A stretch of DNA of 64,000 nucleotides, taken from NCBI GenBank assembly GCA_017459985.1, contig JAFUBX010000006.1, forward strand, positions 1 through 64,000. Direction: 5' to 3'. The stretch comes from Parasporobacterium sp. Lineage in GTDB: Bacteria > Bacillota > Clostridia > Lachnospirales > Lachnospiraceae. The position numbers and the translations under genes are program-made. Under the pieces are notes generated by a model that was given only the letters and a program-made list of their open reading frames with translations, did no database searches and was not told the origin of the DNA. Of the stretch, positions 26,666-35,976 are shown piece by piece; the first letter of the stretch is position 1, and each line of letters starts with the position of its first letter.

Positions 26666-27415
26666 CTATGAGACTCCATTCAGCAGAAAATAGGCTTCCC
26701 CGACATGTTCCTTTTTCCATCTGCGGCTCTGTGCAAATCCCAGCGGCGAAAAGAGAACTTCGCACAACAGCTCCGCCGCCATGCCGGTAATCGCGCAGGT
26801 CACACACTGCAGCAGGGTCCATCCGAAGAATACGTGGCTTACAAGCAGAGCGAAGATCAGATTGTCCGCGAACTGGGAAACCGCCGTAGAGACATAGGAA
26901 CGGCAGGCATAGGCTGCAAATCCGTCCGGACGCTTCCGGAACATTTTTCCGATCAGAAAATTCAGAAAATTGTTGATAACCGATGCGGCCACAAAGGCGA
27001 TGGTGCTGCCCAGCAGCACGTACCAGGTCCCGCCGATCGTATGATCCAGCGCCTTACAAATGACAGATTCGCTGCCCTCCACATAGGCTTCTCCCCACAT
27101 TCCGGAGATCAGACTGGCCAGGAAAAAGATCAGACAGGTCAGAAGATTCACCAATACTGCCGTCAGGGACAGCTGGGTCGCGGCTTTGGGACCGAAATGC
27201 CTGGTCGCGATATCCATACACAAAAAAGAGACCCAGGAAACGATGATTCCGCAGTCCAGCGCCAGCCACTCCCAGGGGAGGTTGATGCTCTTGTTCGCCA
27301 GCAGATTCATGACGATCACAGAGACGACAAAAAATGTCAGAAACAGCGACGGGACACTTCGCAGCAGAGTTTTCCATTCCAGGATCTCTCGTTGGATTCT
27401 TGATTTCATATTCAT
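26666..27415 (-). CDS. VUT/YhhQ-family queuosine precursor transporter
   Basis: A 249-residue membrane protein with six or so hydrophobic helices, including FLTFFVVSVIVMNLLANK and WVSFLCMDIATRHFG. The pattern matches the DUF165/VUT family, whose members import preQ0, preQ1 or queuine. The start at 27415 has AAGGAG 3 nt upstream; a second ATG at 27409 has better spacing. The mRNA leader forms a preQ1-I riboswitch overlapping this ribosome site, which strongly supports the substrate. The SDR gene follows in the same operon. Confidence 0.85.
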   Translation of the reverse strand: MNMKSRIQREILEWKTLLRSVPSLFLTFFVVSVIVMNLLANKSINLPWEWLALDCGIIVSWVSFLCMDIATRHFGPKAATQLSLTAVLVNLLTCLIFFLASLISGMWGEAYVEGSESVICKALDHTIGGTWYVLLGSTIAFVAASVINNFLNFLIGKMFRKRPDGFAAYACRSYVSTAVSQFADNLIFALLVSHVFFGWTLLQCVTCAITGMAAELLCEVLFSPLGFAQSRRWKKEHVGEAYFLLNGVS

Positions 27416-27418
27416 TTA

Positions 27419-27464
27419 CTCCTTGTTTTTTATAAAAGATGGTTAGGCAAGAAAAACATCTTTT
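27419..27464 (-). promoter_or_regulatory. preQ1-I riboswitch
   Basis: Read on the minus strand: P1 pairs AAAAGATG (27457-27464) with CATCTTTT (27434-27441). A T-rich loop 1 follows, then CTTG (27448-27451), which pairs with CAAG (27422-27425) after the A-rich stretch ATAAAAAA. This is the H-type pseudoknot of the preQ1-I class, with CCTAAC in the loop that holds the ligand-pairing cytosine. The CAAG strand overlaps the AAGGAG ribosome site, so ligand binding should block translation. A GC hairpin (TTGCGC / GCGCAA) lies just upstream. Confidence 0.8.
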
Positions 27465-27577
27465 GCGCCGGGCGCAAGCAATATACTAGCAGAGATGAAT
27501 TCATTTGACCAGCACTTTTCGGCAAAATCGGTAAAACAGTCACGGCTGAAAAATTGATAATGAAAACTTTGGTCAAC

Positions 27578-27588
27578 TATGCTAATAT
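27578..27588 (+). promoter_or_regulatory. Extended -10 promoter of rbgA
   Basis: TATGC-TAATAT ends only 9 nt before the rbgA ATG. There is no Shine-Dalgarno sequence in between, which predicts a leaderless transcript. Confidence 0.5.
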
Positions 27589-27597
27589 CTTTTAGTT

Positions 27598-28449
27598 ATG
27601 AATAATATCCAATGGTATCCCGGTCATATGACCAAAGCAAAAAGACAGATGCAGGAAGATATGAAGCTCATTGATCTTGTCATTGAGCTGGTTGATGCAC
27701 GGATTCCTGTTTCCAGCCGCAATCCTGATATCGATGAGATCGCCGGCAGCAAATCCCGCCTGATTCTGCTCAACAAAGCCGATCTGGCGGATGAGGAAAA
27801 GACGGCGGAGTGGGCGGCATATTTCGGGGAGAAGAATCAGAACTGCTGTGTGGTCAATTCCCTGAAACAGTCGGATATGAAGACCATCAGTGAATATGCC
27901 AGGGCAGCATGTGCGGAGAAGATCGAACGGGACCGGAAGCGGGGGATCCGGCAAAGGCCTGTCCGGGCCATGGTGACCGGAATTCCGAATGTGGGAAAGA
28001 GTACCTTCATCAATACATTTGCGAAGAAAGCAGCTGCCAAGACTGGGAACAAGCCGGGTGTGACCCGGGGAAAACAATGGATCCGGCTCAGCAGTTCCCT
28101 GGAGCTTCTGGATACTCCCGGGATCCTGTGGCCAAAATTCGAAGATCAGTCCGTAGGGTTGAAGCTCGCTCTGGTGGGGGCCATCAAAGACGAGATCATG
28201 AATACCGAGGAGCTGGCACTGGAACTGATTGCAATCCTGAGAACCCGGTATCCGGGCTGTCTGCAGGACTCCTACGGGATTGCATTGGAAGAGGAGGAAA
28301 CACCGCTGCAGGTTCTGGAGAAGATCGCCCGAGCCAGAGGATGTCTGAAAAAAGGCGGGGAGATTGATTATCTGCGCTCGGCGGGTCTTATGCTGGAAAA
28401 TTTCCGGAACGGAAAGATCGGCAGATTTACCCTGGAAGACCCGCGGTAA
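27598..28449 (+). CDS. rbgA: Ribosome biogenesis GTPase RbgA/YlqF
   Basis: A circularly permuted GTPase of 283 residues that acts late in 50S assembly. The motif order is permuted, as expected: NKAD (G4) comes first, then GIPNVGKST (G1) and DTPGIL (G3). The N-terminus NNIQWYPGHMTKAKRQM is characteristic. The C-terminal ANTAR-like helical part is present. The start codon has no ribosome site and lies 9 nt after a -10 box. ftsY follows 56 nt downstream. Confidence 0.95.
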   Translation: MNNIQWYPGHMTKAKRQMQEDMKLIDLVIELVDARIPVSSRNPDIDEIAGSKSRLILLNKADLADEEKTAEWAAYFGEKNQNCCVVNSLKQSDMKTISEYARAACAEKIERDRKRGIRQRPVRAMVTGIPNVGKSTFINTFAKKAAAKTGNKPGVTRGKQWIRLSSSLELLDTPGILWPKFEDQSVGLKLALVGAIKDEIMNTEELALELIAILRTRYPGCLQDSYGIALEEEETPLQVLEKIARARGCLKKGGEIDYLRSAGLMLENFRNGKIGRFTLEDPR

Positions 28450-28505
28450 CAGGGAAGATCCGGGCGGCAGCAGAAGAATACATCCGGGAATATGGAGGAA
28501 AGACA

Positions 28506-29360
28506 ATGGGATTTTTTTCAAAACTGTTTAAAAAAGGAACGCCGATTGATGATGATTTTTACGAGGAGATGGAAGAACAGCTGATCCTCGGAGATATGGG
28601 AGTACAGGCCAGTATGGAACTCACAGAGGCGCTGGAGGTCAATGTCCGGTTCCATGAGATCAAAAATCAGGAGGAGGCCAGGGAGTTTCTGATCAACCGG
28701 GTCGAGGACATGATGAAAGTCCCGGAGGACGCCTATGATTTTGAGGAGCAGACCTGTGTGATCATGGTGATCGGCGTAAACGGCGTCGGCAAGACCACCA
28801 GCATCGGCAAACTGGCGGATGCCTACAAAAACCGGGGAAAGAATGTGATCCTTGTGGGAGCAGATACCTTCCGGGCGGCTGCCATGGACCAGCTGAAGAT
28901 CTGGGCGGAGCGGACCGGCTGCTATATGGTCTCAGGCAATGAAGGACAGGATCCCGGTTCGGTGATCTATGACGGAGCGGCGGCAGCCAGAGCCCGGGGC
29001 GGCGAGATCATGATCTGCGACACGGCGGGAAGACTCCATAACAAAAAGAATCTGATGAATGAGCTGGCCAAGATCGATAAGATCCTTTCCTCGGAGTTTC
29101 CGGATGCGATCCGGGAAAATCTGATCGTTCTGGACGCCGCCACAGGTCAGAACGCCCTGCAGCAGGCAAAGGAATTCAAAAGCATTATGAAAGTGGACGG
29201 AATCATCCTGACCAAGATGGACGGCACCGCGAAGGGCGGGATCGCCGTTGCCATTTCCAAAGAACTGGGAGTTCCGGTCAAATTCATCGGAGTCGGCGAG
29301 GGGATCCACGATCTGAAGCGGTTCGATGCCGCAGAGTATGCAAAATCTTTGTTTAACTGA
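28506..29360 (+). CDS. ftsY: Signal recognition particle receptor FtsY
   Basis: A 284-residue SRP GTPase at the membrane that receives ribosome-nascent chain complexes for insertion by SecYEG. It consists essentially of the NG domain; the long acidic A domain of E. coli FtsY is missing, as in many Firmicutes. G motifs: [19 protein letters not shown] and [10 protein letters not shown]. The N-terminus [10 protein letters not shown] is amphipathic and can bind lipid. It has a good GGAGGAAAG ribosome site. Confidence 0.95.
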   Translation: MGFFSKLFKKGTPIDDDFYEEMEEQLILGDMGVQASMELTEALEVNVRFHEIKNQEEAREFLINRVEDMMKVPEDAYDFEEQTCVIMVIGVNGVGKTTSIGKLADAYKNRGKNVILVGADTFRAAAMDQLKIWAERTGCYMVSGNEGQDPGSVIYDGAAAARARGGEIMICDTAGRLHNKKNLMNELAKIDKILSSEFPDAIRENLIVLDAATGQNALQQAKEFKSIMKVDGIILTKMDGTAKGGIAVAISKELGVPVKFIGVGEGIHDLKRFDAAEYAKSLFN

Positions 29361-29405
29361 TGCGCGCTGCAGCGTACAAAAAGAAAAGCCATAACAGGAG
29401 AGTCT

Positions 29406-32369
29406 ATGAAATTTAATCATTATGAAACCATACTGGAAAAGGATTCCGCAGATCTGAACAGCCATGTTCTGCTTCTTAAGCATGAGAAGACCGGCGCCAG
29501 AGTCTTTCTCCTTTCCAATGATGATAATAACAAAGTGTTCTATATCGGATTCCGCACCACGCCGCCGGACGATACCGGAGTCGCCCATATTATGGAGCAT
29601 TCCGTACTGTGCGGATCCGAGAAATATCCCTTGAAGGATCCGTTTGTGGAGCTGGTCAAAGGGTCCATGAATACCTTTTTGAATGCAATGACCTATCCGG
29701 ATAAAACTGTTTATCCGGTGGCTTCTACCAACGCGAAGGATTTCAACAATCTGATGAGCGTCTATATGGACGCCGTATTCCGCCCGAATATCTACCGGCA
29801 TCCGGAGATCATGAAGCAGGAAGGCTGGAATTACAGCATTGAGGATCCTTCGGAGCCGATCCGGTATAACGGGGTGGTTTATAATGAAATGAAAGGAGCC
29901 TTCTCCTCGCCGGAGGGAGTCCTGGACCGGGAAACCCTGCATGCCCTGTTCCCGGATACCGCCTACGGAAAGGAAAGCGGAGGAGATCCGAAATACATCC
30001 CGGATCTTCGCTATGAGGATTTTCTGGAATTCCACAGAACCTATTACCATCCGTCAAACAGCTTTATCTATCTGTACGGGGATATGGATCCGGCGGAGCG
30101 GCTGGAATGGATGGACCGGGAATATCTGTCCCATTATGATCCGATCACCGTGGACTCGGAAGTCGGACTGCAGAAGGAGTTTTCGGAAATGAAGGTGGTC
30201 TGCAGGGACTATGCCGTTTCCGAGGAGGAAAGTGAAGAGCAGAATACCTACCTCAGCTATAACATCCACTGCGGGACCAATCTGGATCCTTATAAATACT
30301 ACGCCCTGCAGATGATCCAGTATGCCCTGGTGGATACCCAGGGCGCGCCGATCCGGCAGAGACTTCTGGATGAGGGGATCGGAAAGGATATTATCTCAGG
30401 GCTGGAGACAGGCATTTTGCAGGAATATTTTTCCATCACTGCCAAGAATGCGGAGAAGGAGCAGGCTGAGAGGTTCCTTCAGATCATCAATGAAGAATTC
30501 CGCAAAGCGGCGCAGGGAGGGCTCAGCCACCGCTCCCTGCTGGCCAGTCTGAACAGCCTGGAATTCAAGTATAAAGAGGCAGATTTCGGAGGATTCCCGA
30601 AGGGCCTTGTATACGGGCTCAGCGCTCTGGACAGCTGGCTCTATGACGAGAAGGAACCGCTGATGCATATTGAATGCTCTGAGACCTTCCGCTTTCTCCG
30701 GGACAATCTGGAAACCGGATATTTTGAGAACATGGTGGGAGAGCTTCTGGCGGACAGCCAAAACAGCGCTCTTGTGATTCTGACCCCCAAAAAGGGACTG
30801 GCGGCGGAAAACGACCGGCAGGTGCAGGAAAAACTGGATGCCTACAAAGCGTCCCTGAGCGAAGATGAGATCCGGAAACTCGTGGAGGAAACCAAAGCGC
30901 TGGCGGCCTGGCAGGAACAGGAGGATACTCCGGAACAGAAGATGTGCATTCCTCTTCTTTCCCGGGAGGATCTGGACCGGAAAGCGCCGGGTTTTTCCAA
31001 TCTTGAGATGGATGAGGAAGGGACAAAGCTGATTTTCCACGAGTATGTCACCAACGGGATCGCCTATGTCAGTTTCTTCTTCGATGCCAATCAGATCCCC
31101 GTGGAAAAACTGCCGTATCTCAGCCTTCTGAAATCCGTGATCAGCTTCGTCGATACGGACCGCTATACCTATTCCGAACTGAATGACGAGATCAATATTG
31201 CGGCGGGAGGCCTGGGCGCTGACACAGGCGTGTATCCGGAGCGTTATGACGACACCCGGTATTCCCTTCTGACCGATGTGACCTTCCGGGCGCTGCACTG
31301 CAACCTTCCGGCGGTCATGGATCTGGTGAAGGAGATCCTGTTCCATGCCCATTACCGGGATAAGAAGCGCCTCTATGAGATCGTCGCGGAACTGAAGAGC
31401 AAACTGCAGATGGCCCTGAACACCTCGGGGCATGTGGCGGCATCCCTCCGTGCAGCGTCCTATTATTCGGAGGTTTCTGCGGTCCGGGAGCAGATTAACG
31501 GACTTGATTTCTACCGGTTTGTGGAAGAGCTGGAACAGAATTTCGACCAAAGGTTCGAAACCCTGGCGGATGAGATCCTGCAGATCACGCAGCAGATTTT
31601 TGCCCCGGGTAATTTCGTAATCAGCTATACCGGCGACCGGGAGGGTCTTGCGCTGTTCCGGAAGGAGCTGCAGGGATTCCAGAAAGAGCTGGAGTCCTAT
31701 CATCAGCAAAGCGCCTTCGCGGCAAAAACGGCGGATCCGCGTCCGATCCGGGAACGCAGATACGAACGGTTCGATCGTCCGCTGGAGAAGAAGAACGAAG
31801 GCTTCAAGACATCCTCGTCTGTTCAGTATGTGGCAAGGAGCGGTCGCTACAGTGAGAAAGGGAAGGAATATTCCGGCAGCATCAAGGTGTTCCTGACCAT
31901 CATGCGGTTTGATTATCTGTGGTTCCGTATCCGTGTCCAGGGAGGAGCCTACGGCTGCATGAGCAGTGCAGGTACGGATGGCAGCTGTTCCTTCGTATCC
32001 TATCGGGATCCCAATCTGAAACGGACCAATGAAGTCTATGACCAGATTCCGGAGTATCTGGAGAACTTTGACGCGGAGGAGCGGGAAATGACAAAGTATG
32101 TCATCGGCACCATGAGTTCCATCGATACGCCGCTGACGGCGCCCATGAAGGGCACACGGGACATGAATGCCTACCTGACCGGGATCCGGCAGGAGGATGT
32201 GCAGAAGGCCCGGGAAGAGATCATCGATACCACGGCGGAAGAGATCCGCGGTCTCGCTCCGCTGCTGCGCAAGGCCCTTGCCATGGAGAATCTCTGCGTG
32301 ATCGGCGCGGAGGGCAAGGTCGAGGAAGACAGGGAACTGTTTGATCATGTGGAGAATCTGTTCGCGTGA
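29406..32369 (+). CDS. M16C-family zinc metalloprotease (presequence protease-like)
   Basis: A 987-residue peptidase with four tandem M16 half-domains and a linker, like PreP and falcilysin. The inverted zinc motif H61-x2-E64-H65 (HIMEHSVLCG) is clear. Downstream, YNEMKGAFSS carries the distal glutamate. There is no signal peptide, so it should act in the cytoplasm, probably on short peptides. It overlaps no neighbour but is followed by era after 22 nt. Confidence 0.93.
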   Translation: MKFNHYETILEKDSADLNSHVLLLKHEKTGARVFLLSNDDNNKVFYIGFRTTPPDDTGVAHIMEHSVLCGSEKYPLKDPFVELVKGSMNTFLNAMTYPDKTVYPVASTNAKDFNNLMSVYMDAVFRPNIYRHPEIMKQEGWNYSIEDPSEPIRYNGVVYNEMKGAFSSPEGVLDRETLHALFPDTAYGKESGGDPKYIPDLRYEDFLEFHRTYYHPSNSFIYLYGDMDPAERLEWMDREYLSHYDPITVDSEVGLQKEFSEMKVVCRDYAVSEEESEEQNTYLSYNIHCGTNLDPYKYYALQMIQYALVDTQGAPIRQRLLDEGIGKDIISGLETGILQEYFSITAKNAEKEQAERFLQIINEEFRKAAQGGLSHRSLLASLNSLEFKYKEADFGGFPKGLVYGLSALDSWLYDEKEPLMHIECSETFRFLRDNLETGYFENMVGELLADSQNSALVILTPKKGLAAENDRQVQEKLDAYKASLSEDEIRKLVEETKALAAWQEQEDTPEQKMCIPLLSREDLDRKAPGFSNLEMDEEGTKLIFHEYVTNGIAYVSFFFDANQIPVEKLPYLSLLKSVISFVDTDRYTYSELNDEINIAAGGLGADTGVYPERYDDTRYSLLTDVTFRALHCNLPAVMDLVKEILFHAHYRDKKRLYEIVAELKSKLQMALNTSGHVAASLRAASYYSEVSAVREQINGLDFYRFVEELEQNFDQRFETLADEILQITQQIFAPGNFVISYTGDREGLALFRKELQGFQKELESYHQQSAFAAKTADPRPIRERRYERFDRPLEKKNEGFKTSSSVQYVARSGRYSEKGKEYSGSIKVFLTIMRFDYLWFRIRVQGGAYGCMSSAGTDGSCSFVSYRDPNLKRTNEVYDQIPEYLENFDAEEREMTKYVIGTMSSIDTPLTAPMKGTRDMNAYLTGIRQEDVQKAREEIIDTTAEEIRGLAPLLRKALAMENLCVIGAEGKVEEDRELFDHVENLFA

Positions 32370-32391
32370 ATCAGAACGGAAAGAGTTGTTT

Positions 32392-33306
32392 ATGGAAAAG
32401 CAGTCATTCAGGTCCGGATATATCGCCATCATCGGAAGGCCCAATGTGGGCAAATCCACGATGATGAACTATATCATCGGACAGAAAATCGCAATTACAT
32501 CCAATAAGCCCCAGACGACCCGGAACCGGATCCAGACGATCTATACCGAGGAGAGGGGGCAGATGATCTTCCTGGATACCCCGGGGATCAATAAAGCCCG
32601 GAACAAACTGGGAGATTATATGCTGAATGCCGCGGTCAGCACGATCCGGGACGCGGACGTGATTCTGTGGATCGTGGAACCCTCCGAATATATCGGGGCC
32701 AATGAGCAGATGATCATGGAGGAACTGAGGAAAACGGACCTCCCGGTGGTCCTTGCGATCAACAAGACCGACAGCGTTGATACAGAAACGGTTCTGGGCA
32801 GCATTTCCCTGTATAAGGATGCGTTCGCCTTCCGGGATATTGTGCCGGTGTCCGCCCGGACCGGGGACAATATGAAAGAGCTGATGAAGGTGCTGTTTGC
32901 CGCGCTTCCGGAGGGGCCGATGTACTACGATGAGGATACGCTGACGGATCAGCCGGTGCGGCAGATCGCGGCGGAGATCATCCGGGAGAAGTCCCTGCAC
33001 TGCCTGAGCAATGAAGTCCCCCACGGGATCGCGGTGGTGATCGACCGGTATCACGAGCGGCCGGACACTTCCGGGATCACGGATATCGAGGCAACCATCA
33101 TCTGCGAAAAGGATTCCCATAAGGGGATCATCATCGGAAAGGGCGGATCCATGCTGAAAAAGATCGGAACCCTTGCCAGATATGAACTGGAGGAACTTGC
33201 AGGGACCCGGGTCAATCTGAAGCTCTGGGTCAAGGTCCGGAAGGACTGGAGAGATTCCGATACCCAGCTGAAGAATTTCGGCTATGATATCAAAGGCGGA
33301 AGATAA
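32392..33306 (+). CDS. era: GTPase Era
   Basis: A 304-residue GTPase that binds 16S rRNA during 30S maturation. G motifs: GRPNVGKST, DTPGI and NKTD. The C-terminal KH RNA-binding domain shows IIGKGGSMLKKIG. I start at ATG 32392 (GGAAAGAG upstream); an earlier frame start at 32341 lies inside the protease gene. recO begins 5 nt after the stop, the common Firmicute pairing. Confidence 0.96.
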   Translation: MEKQSFRSGYIAIIGRPNVGKSTMMNYIIGQKIAITSNKPQTTRNRIQTIYTEERGQMIFLDTPGINKARNKLGDYMLNAAVSTIRDADVILWIVEPSEYIGANEQMIMEELRKTDLPVVLAINKTDSVDTETVLGSISLYKDAFAFRDIVPVSARTGDNMKELMKVLFAALPEGPMYYDEDTLTDQPVRQIAAEIIREKSLHCLSNEVPHGIAVVIDRYHERPDTSGITDIEATIICEKDSHKGIIIGKGGSMLKKIGTLARYELEELAGTRVNLKLWVKVRKDWRDSDTQLKNFGYDIKGGR

Positions 33307-33311
33307 AGAGC

Positions 33312-33986
33312 ATGAATGAGATCACAGTTACGGGACTGATTCTGAGTGTGATGCCCATCGGAGAATATGACAGAAGAACAGAGATCCTGACGGACAGTCT
33401 CGGAAGGATCTCCGCCTTTGCCCGGGGAGCCCGGAAACCGGGATCTTCCCTGGTGTCCGTCACCCGGGTCTTTGCCTTCGGGACCTTCCATCTGTATCAG
33501 GGAAAGAGCTCCTACAGCATCAATTCTGCGGAGATTTCTGATTATTTCGATGCCTTTGCCTCGGATCTGGAATGCACCGGCTACGGGTTTTATTTTTTGG
33601 AGCTGGCCCGGTACTTTTCCAGGGAAAATGTGGAGGCGTCGGATATGCTGAAGCTTTTATTCTACAGTCTGAAGGCACTGGAGCGGACCGGGATTCCCAA
33701 AGGGCTGATCCGCCGGATCTATGAGCTGAAGATGCTGCACCTGAGTGGTCTGTGCCCCTCCGCGGAACGGCTGGCAGCAGCGGATGCGGTGTATGCCTTT
33801 GCAAAGGGGATCAGCGGCAGCTGCCTGAAGGCCTTCCGGTATGTGACACAGACCCGGATCGAAAAGCTCTTTACCTTCCGGCTTTCACCGGACGTGCAGT
33901 CGGAGTTCGACGGGATCGTGCAGCATCTGCTGAAGCAGAGTGTGGACCGGGAGTTCCGGTCCGAGCAGTTTCTGGAGATTCTATGA
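33312..33986 (+). CDS. recO: DNA repair protein RecO
   Basis: A 224-residue recombination mediator that helps RecA load on SSB-coated DNA in the RecFOR pathway. The N-terminal OB fold is recognisable (VTGLILSVMPIGEYDRR then GARKP). The C-terminal part is helical. The zinc-finger cysteines seen in several RecO proteins are absent: only one Cys remains in SGLCPS. It is slightly short (usual ~250). It follows era by 5 nt and is probably co-transcribed. Confidence 0.9.
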   Translation: MNEITVTGLILSVMPIGEYDRRTEILTDSLGRISAFARGARKPGSSLVSVTRVFAFGTFHLYQGKSSYSINSAEISDYFDAFASDLECTGYGFYFLELARYFSRENVEASDMLKLLFYSLKALERTGIPKGLIRRIYELKMLHLSGLCPSAERLAAADAVYAFAKGISGSCLKAFRYVTQTRIEKLFTFRLSPDVQSEFDGIVQHLLKQSVDREFRSEQFLEIL

Positions 33987-34086
33987 GCGGTCCTGATGAT
34001 ACGGCGTACCACCCAGAACGCAGGCTGGATGCTCCCTCCCGGATCGGACAACCGGCCCTGCATGAAAAATAAAACAGAAAAATCTG

Positions 34087-34116
34087 CTGACAAAAGACGG
34101 TCAGATAGTGTATAAA
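34087..34116 (+). promoter_or_regulatory. glyQS promoter
   Basis: CTGACA, an 18-bp spacer and TATAAA, with TAGTG just before the -10 box. The predicted leader is only about 50 nt, too short for a T-box. Confidence 0.6.
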
Positions 34117-34170
34117 TAAAATTTAGTAATATCCGGTATTCAAATACTACAGTTAAAGGAAGAATTGATT

Positions 34171-35559
34171 ATGGAAAAAACAATGGAAAAAATCGTTGCA
34201 TTATGTAAGAGCCGCGGATTTGTCTATCCCGGTTCCGAGATATATGGGGGGCTGGCCAATACCTGGGATTACGGCAACCTGGGCGTGGAACTGAAGAACA
34301 ATGTGAAGAAGGCCTGGTGGCAGAAGTTCGTCCAGGAAAGTCCCTACAATGTAGGCATCGACTGCGCCATTCTGATGAATCCCAGGACCTGGGAAGCCTC
34401 CGGCCATATCGGCAGCTTTTCCGATCCTTTGATGGACTGCCGGGAATGCCACGAGCGGTTCCGTGCGGATAAGGTGATCGAGGATTATGCCCAGGAAAAG
34501 GGCATCGAACTGCAGGGTTCCGTTGACGGCTGGAGTGATGAGGAAATGGAGCAGTTTATCCGGGATCACAAGGTGCCGTGCCCGACCTGCGGGAAAAGCG
34601 ATTTTACGCCGATCCGGCATTTCAATCTGATGTTCAAGACCTTCCAGGGCGTCACCGAGGATGCCAAGGATGTGGTGTACCTGCGTCCGGAAACCGCACA
34701 GGGCATTTTCGTGAATTTCCGGAATGTACAGAGAACCTCCCGGAAGAAGATCCCCTTCGGAATCGCCCAGATCGGCAAATCCTTCCGGAACGAGATTACT
34801 CCCGGCAACTTCACCTTCCGTACCAGAGAATTCGAACAGATGGAGCTGGAGTTTTTCTGTGAGCCGGATACGGATCTGGAATGGTTCTCCTACTGGAGAA
34901 GCTTCTGCGTGAACTGGCTGAAGAGCCTGAATATCAAGGACGAGGAGATCCGGCTCAGGGATCATGATCCGGAGGAACTGTCCTTCTATTCCAAGGCAAC
35001 CACAGACATTGAATTCACCTTCCCCTTCGGATGGGGCGAGCTGTGGGGCATTGCAGACCGGACCAACTATGATCTCTCCCAGCACCAGACATTTTCTTCC
35101 CAGCCGCTGGATTATTTTGACGACGAGAAGAATATCAAATATATCCCCTACGTCATCGAACCCTCCCTGGGCGCGGACCGTGTTGTTCTGGCATTTCTGT
35201 GCAGCGCCTATGATGAGGAGGAGCTGGAAGGCGGCGATATGAGAACCGTGCTGCATTTCCATCCGGCTCTGGCACCGGTGAAGATCGGCGTCCTGCCGCT
35301 GTCCAAGAAACTCAGCGAGCCGGCCATGGAGATCTATTCCAGGTTGTCCAGATACTACAACTGCGAGTTTGATGACAGGGGCAATATCGGAAAACGTTAC
35401 AGAAGACAGGATGAGATCGGAACGCCCTTCTGCGTGACCTACGATTTTGATTCCAATGAGGATCACTGTGTCACCGTCAGAGACAGGGACAGCATGAACC
35501 AGGAGCGGGTGGCCGTCGATCAGCTGGAAGACTATTTCCGCCACAAATTCGAGTTTTAG
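34171..35559 (+). CDS. glyQS: Glycyl-tRNA synthetase, single-chain (alpha2) type
   Basis: A class II aminoacyl-tRNA synthetase of 462 residues, the eukaryote/archaea-like dimeric form used by many Gram-positives in place of GlyQ plus GlyS. Motif 2 is [17 protein letters not shown], preceded by [12 protein letters not shown], and motif 3 is [14 protein letters not shown]. The C-terminal anticodon domain is present. ATG 34171 has AAAGGA 10 nt upstream; a TTG at 34165 is the alternative. The thioesterase gene follows after 9 nt. Confidence 0.95.
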   Translation: MEKTMEKIVALCKSRGFVYPGSEIYGGLANTWDYGNLGVELKNNVKKAWWQKFVQESPYNVGIDCAILMNPRTWEASGHIGSFSDPLMDCRECHERFRADKVIEDYAQEKGIELQGSVDGWSDEEMEQFIRDHKVPCPTCGKSDFTPIRHFNLMFKTFQGVTEDAKDVVYLRPETAQGIFVNFRNVQRTSRKKIPFGIAQIGKSFRNEITPGNFTFRTREFEQMELEFFCEPDTDLEWFSYWRSFCVNWLKSLNIKDEEIRLRDHDPEELSFYSKATTDIEFTFPFGWGELWGIADRTNYDLSQHQTFSSQPLDYFDDEKNIKYIPYVIEPSLGADRVVLAFLCSAYDEEELEGGDMRTVLHFHPALAPVKIGVLPLSKKLSEPAMEIYSRLSRYYNCEFDDRGNIGKRYRRQDEIGTPFCVTYDFDSNEDHCVTVRDRDSMNQERVAVDQLEDYFRHKFEF

Positions 35560-35568
35560 GAGCGGGAT

Positions 35569-35976
35569 ATGTCAGACATGATCGAAACCATTTCCCGGGA
35601 ATCCATGAAGGGATATACCGAGTTTTCCGGGATTGAACTGACACAGACCAAAGAAGGGTATGCGGAAGGAAAGGTGGAGATTCAGGACCATCACCGCAAT
35701 CCTTCCGGCGCCGTGCACGGCGGAATCATTTTCTGCCTTGGGGATGTGATCGGCGGGATCGCCTGCCGGACGCTGGGGGCGCTTCCCGTGACGGTCAGCT
35801 CCAATATCTCCTATATGCGGCCGATGCTGAAGGACCGGGTGATCTATGCCCGGGCGGAGGTTCTGAAAGCAGGGAAAACCCTGTATAATGTGACGATCCG
35901 GATCCTGAATGAGCAGAAGACGGAATCCGCAGTGCTGCAGGCGATCTACCATGATATGAAAAGCAGAGGGAAATAA
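35569..35976 (+). CDS. PaaI-type hotdog thioesterase
   Basis: A 135-residue hotdog-fold protein. The signature HGGIIFCLGDVIGG, with the preceding Asn-Pro-Ser-Gly-Ala-Val segment, marks the PaaI/YbgC-like acyl-CoA thioesterases, where Asp of the GD pair is catalytic. It probably hydrolyses an aryl- or acyl-CoA, but the substrate is unknown. AGGAG precedes the ATG. Its stop codon overlaps the next start (TAATG), so it is translationally linked to the SGNH hydrolase. Confidence 0.85.
   Translation: MSDMIETISRESMKGYTEFSGIELTQTKEGYAEGKVEIQDHHRNPSGAVHGGIIFCLGDVIGGIACRTLGALPVTVSSNISYMRPMLKDRVIYARAEVLKAGKTLYNVTIRILNEQKTESAVLQAIYHDMKSRGK

Noticed and set aside
34117-34170. A T-box before glyQS
   Set aside because: The predicted leader is about 50 nt, far too short, and no specifier stem or terminator is present.
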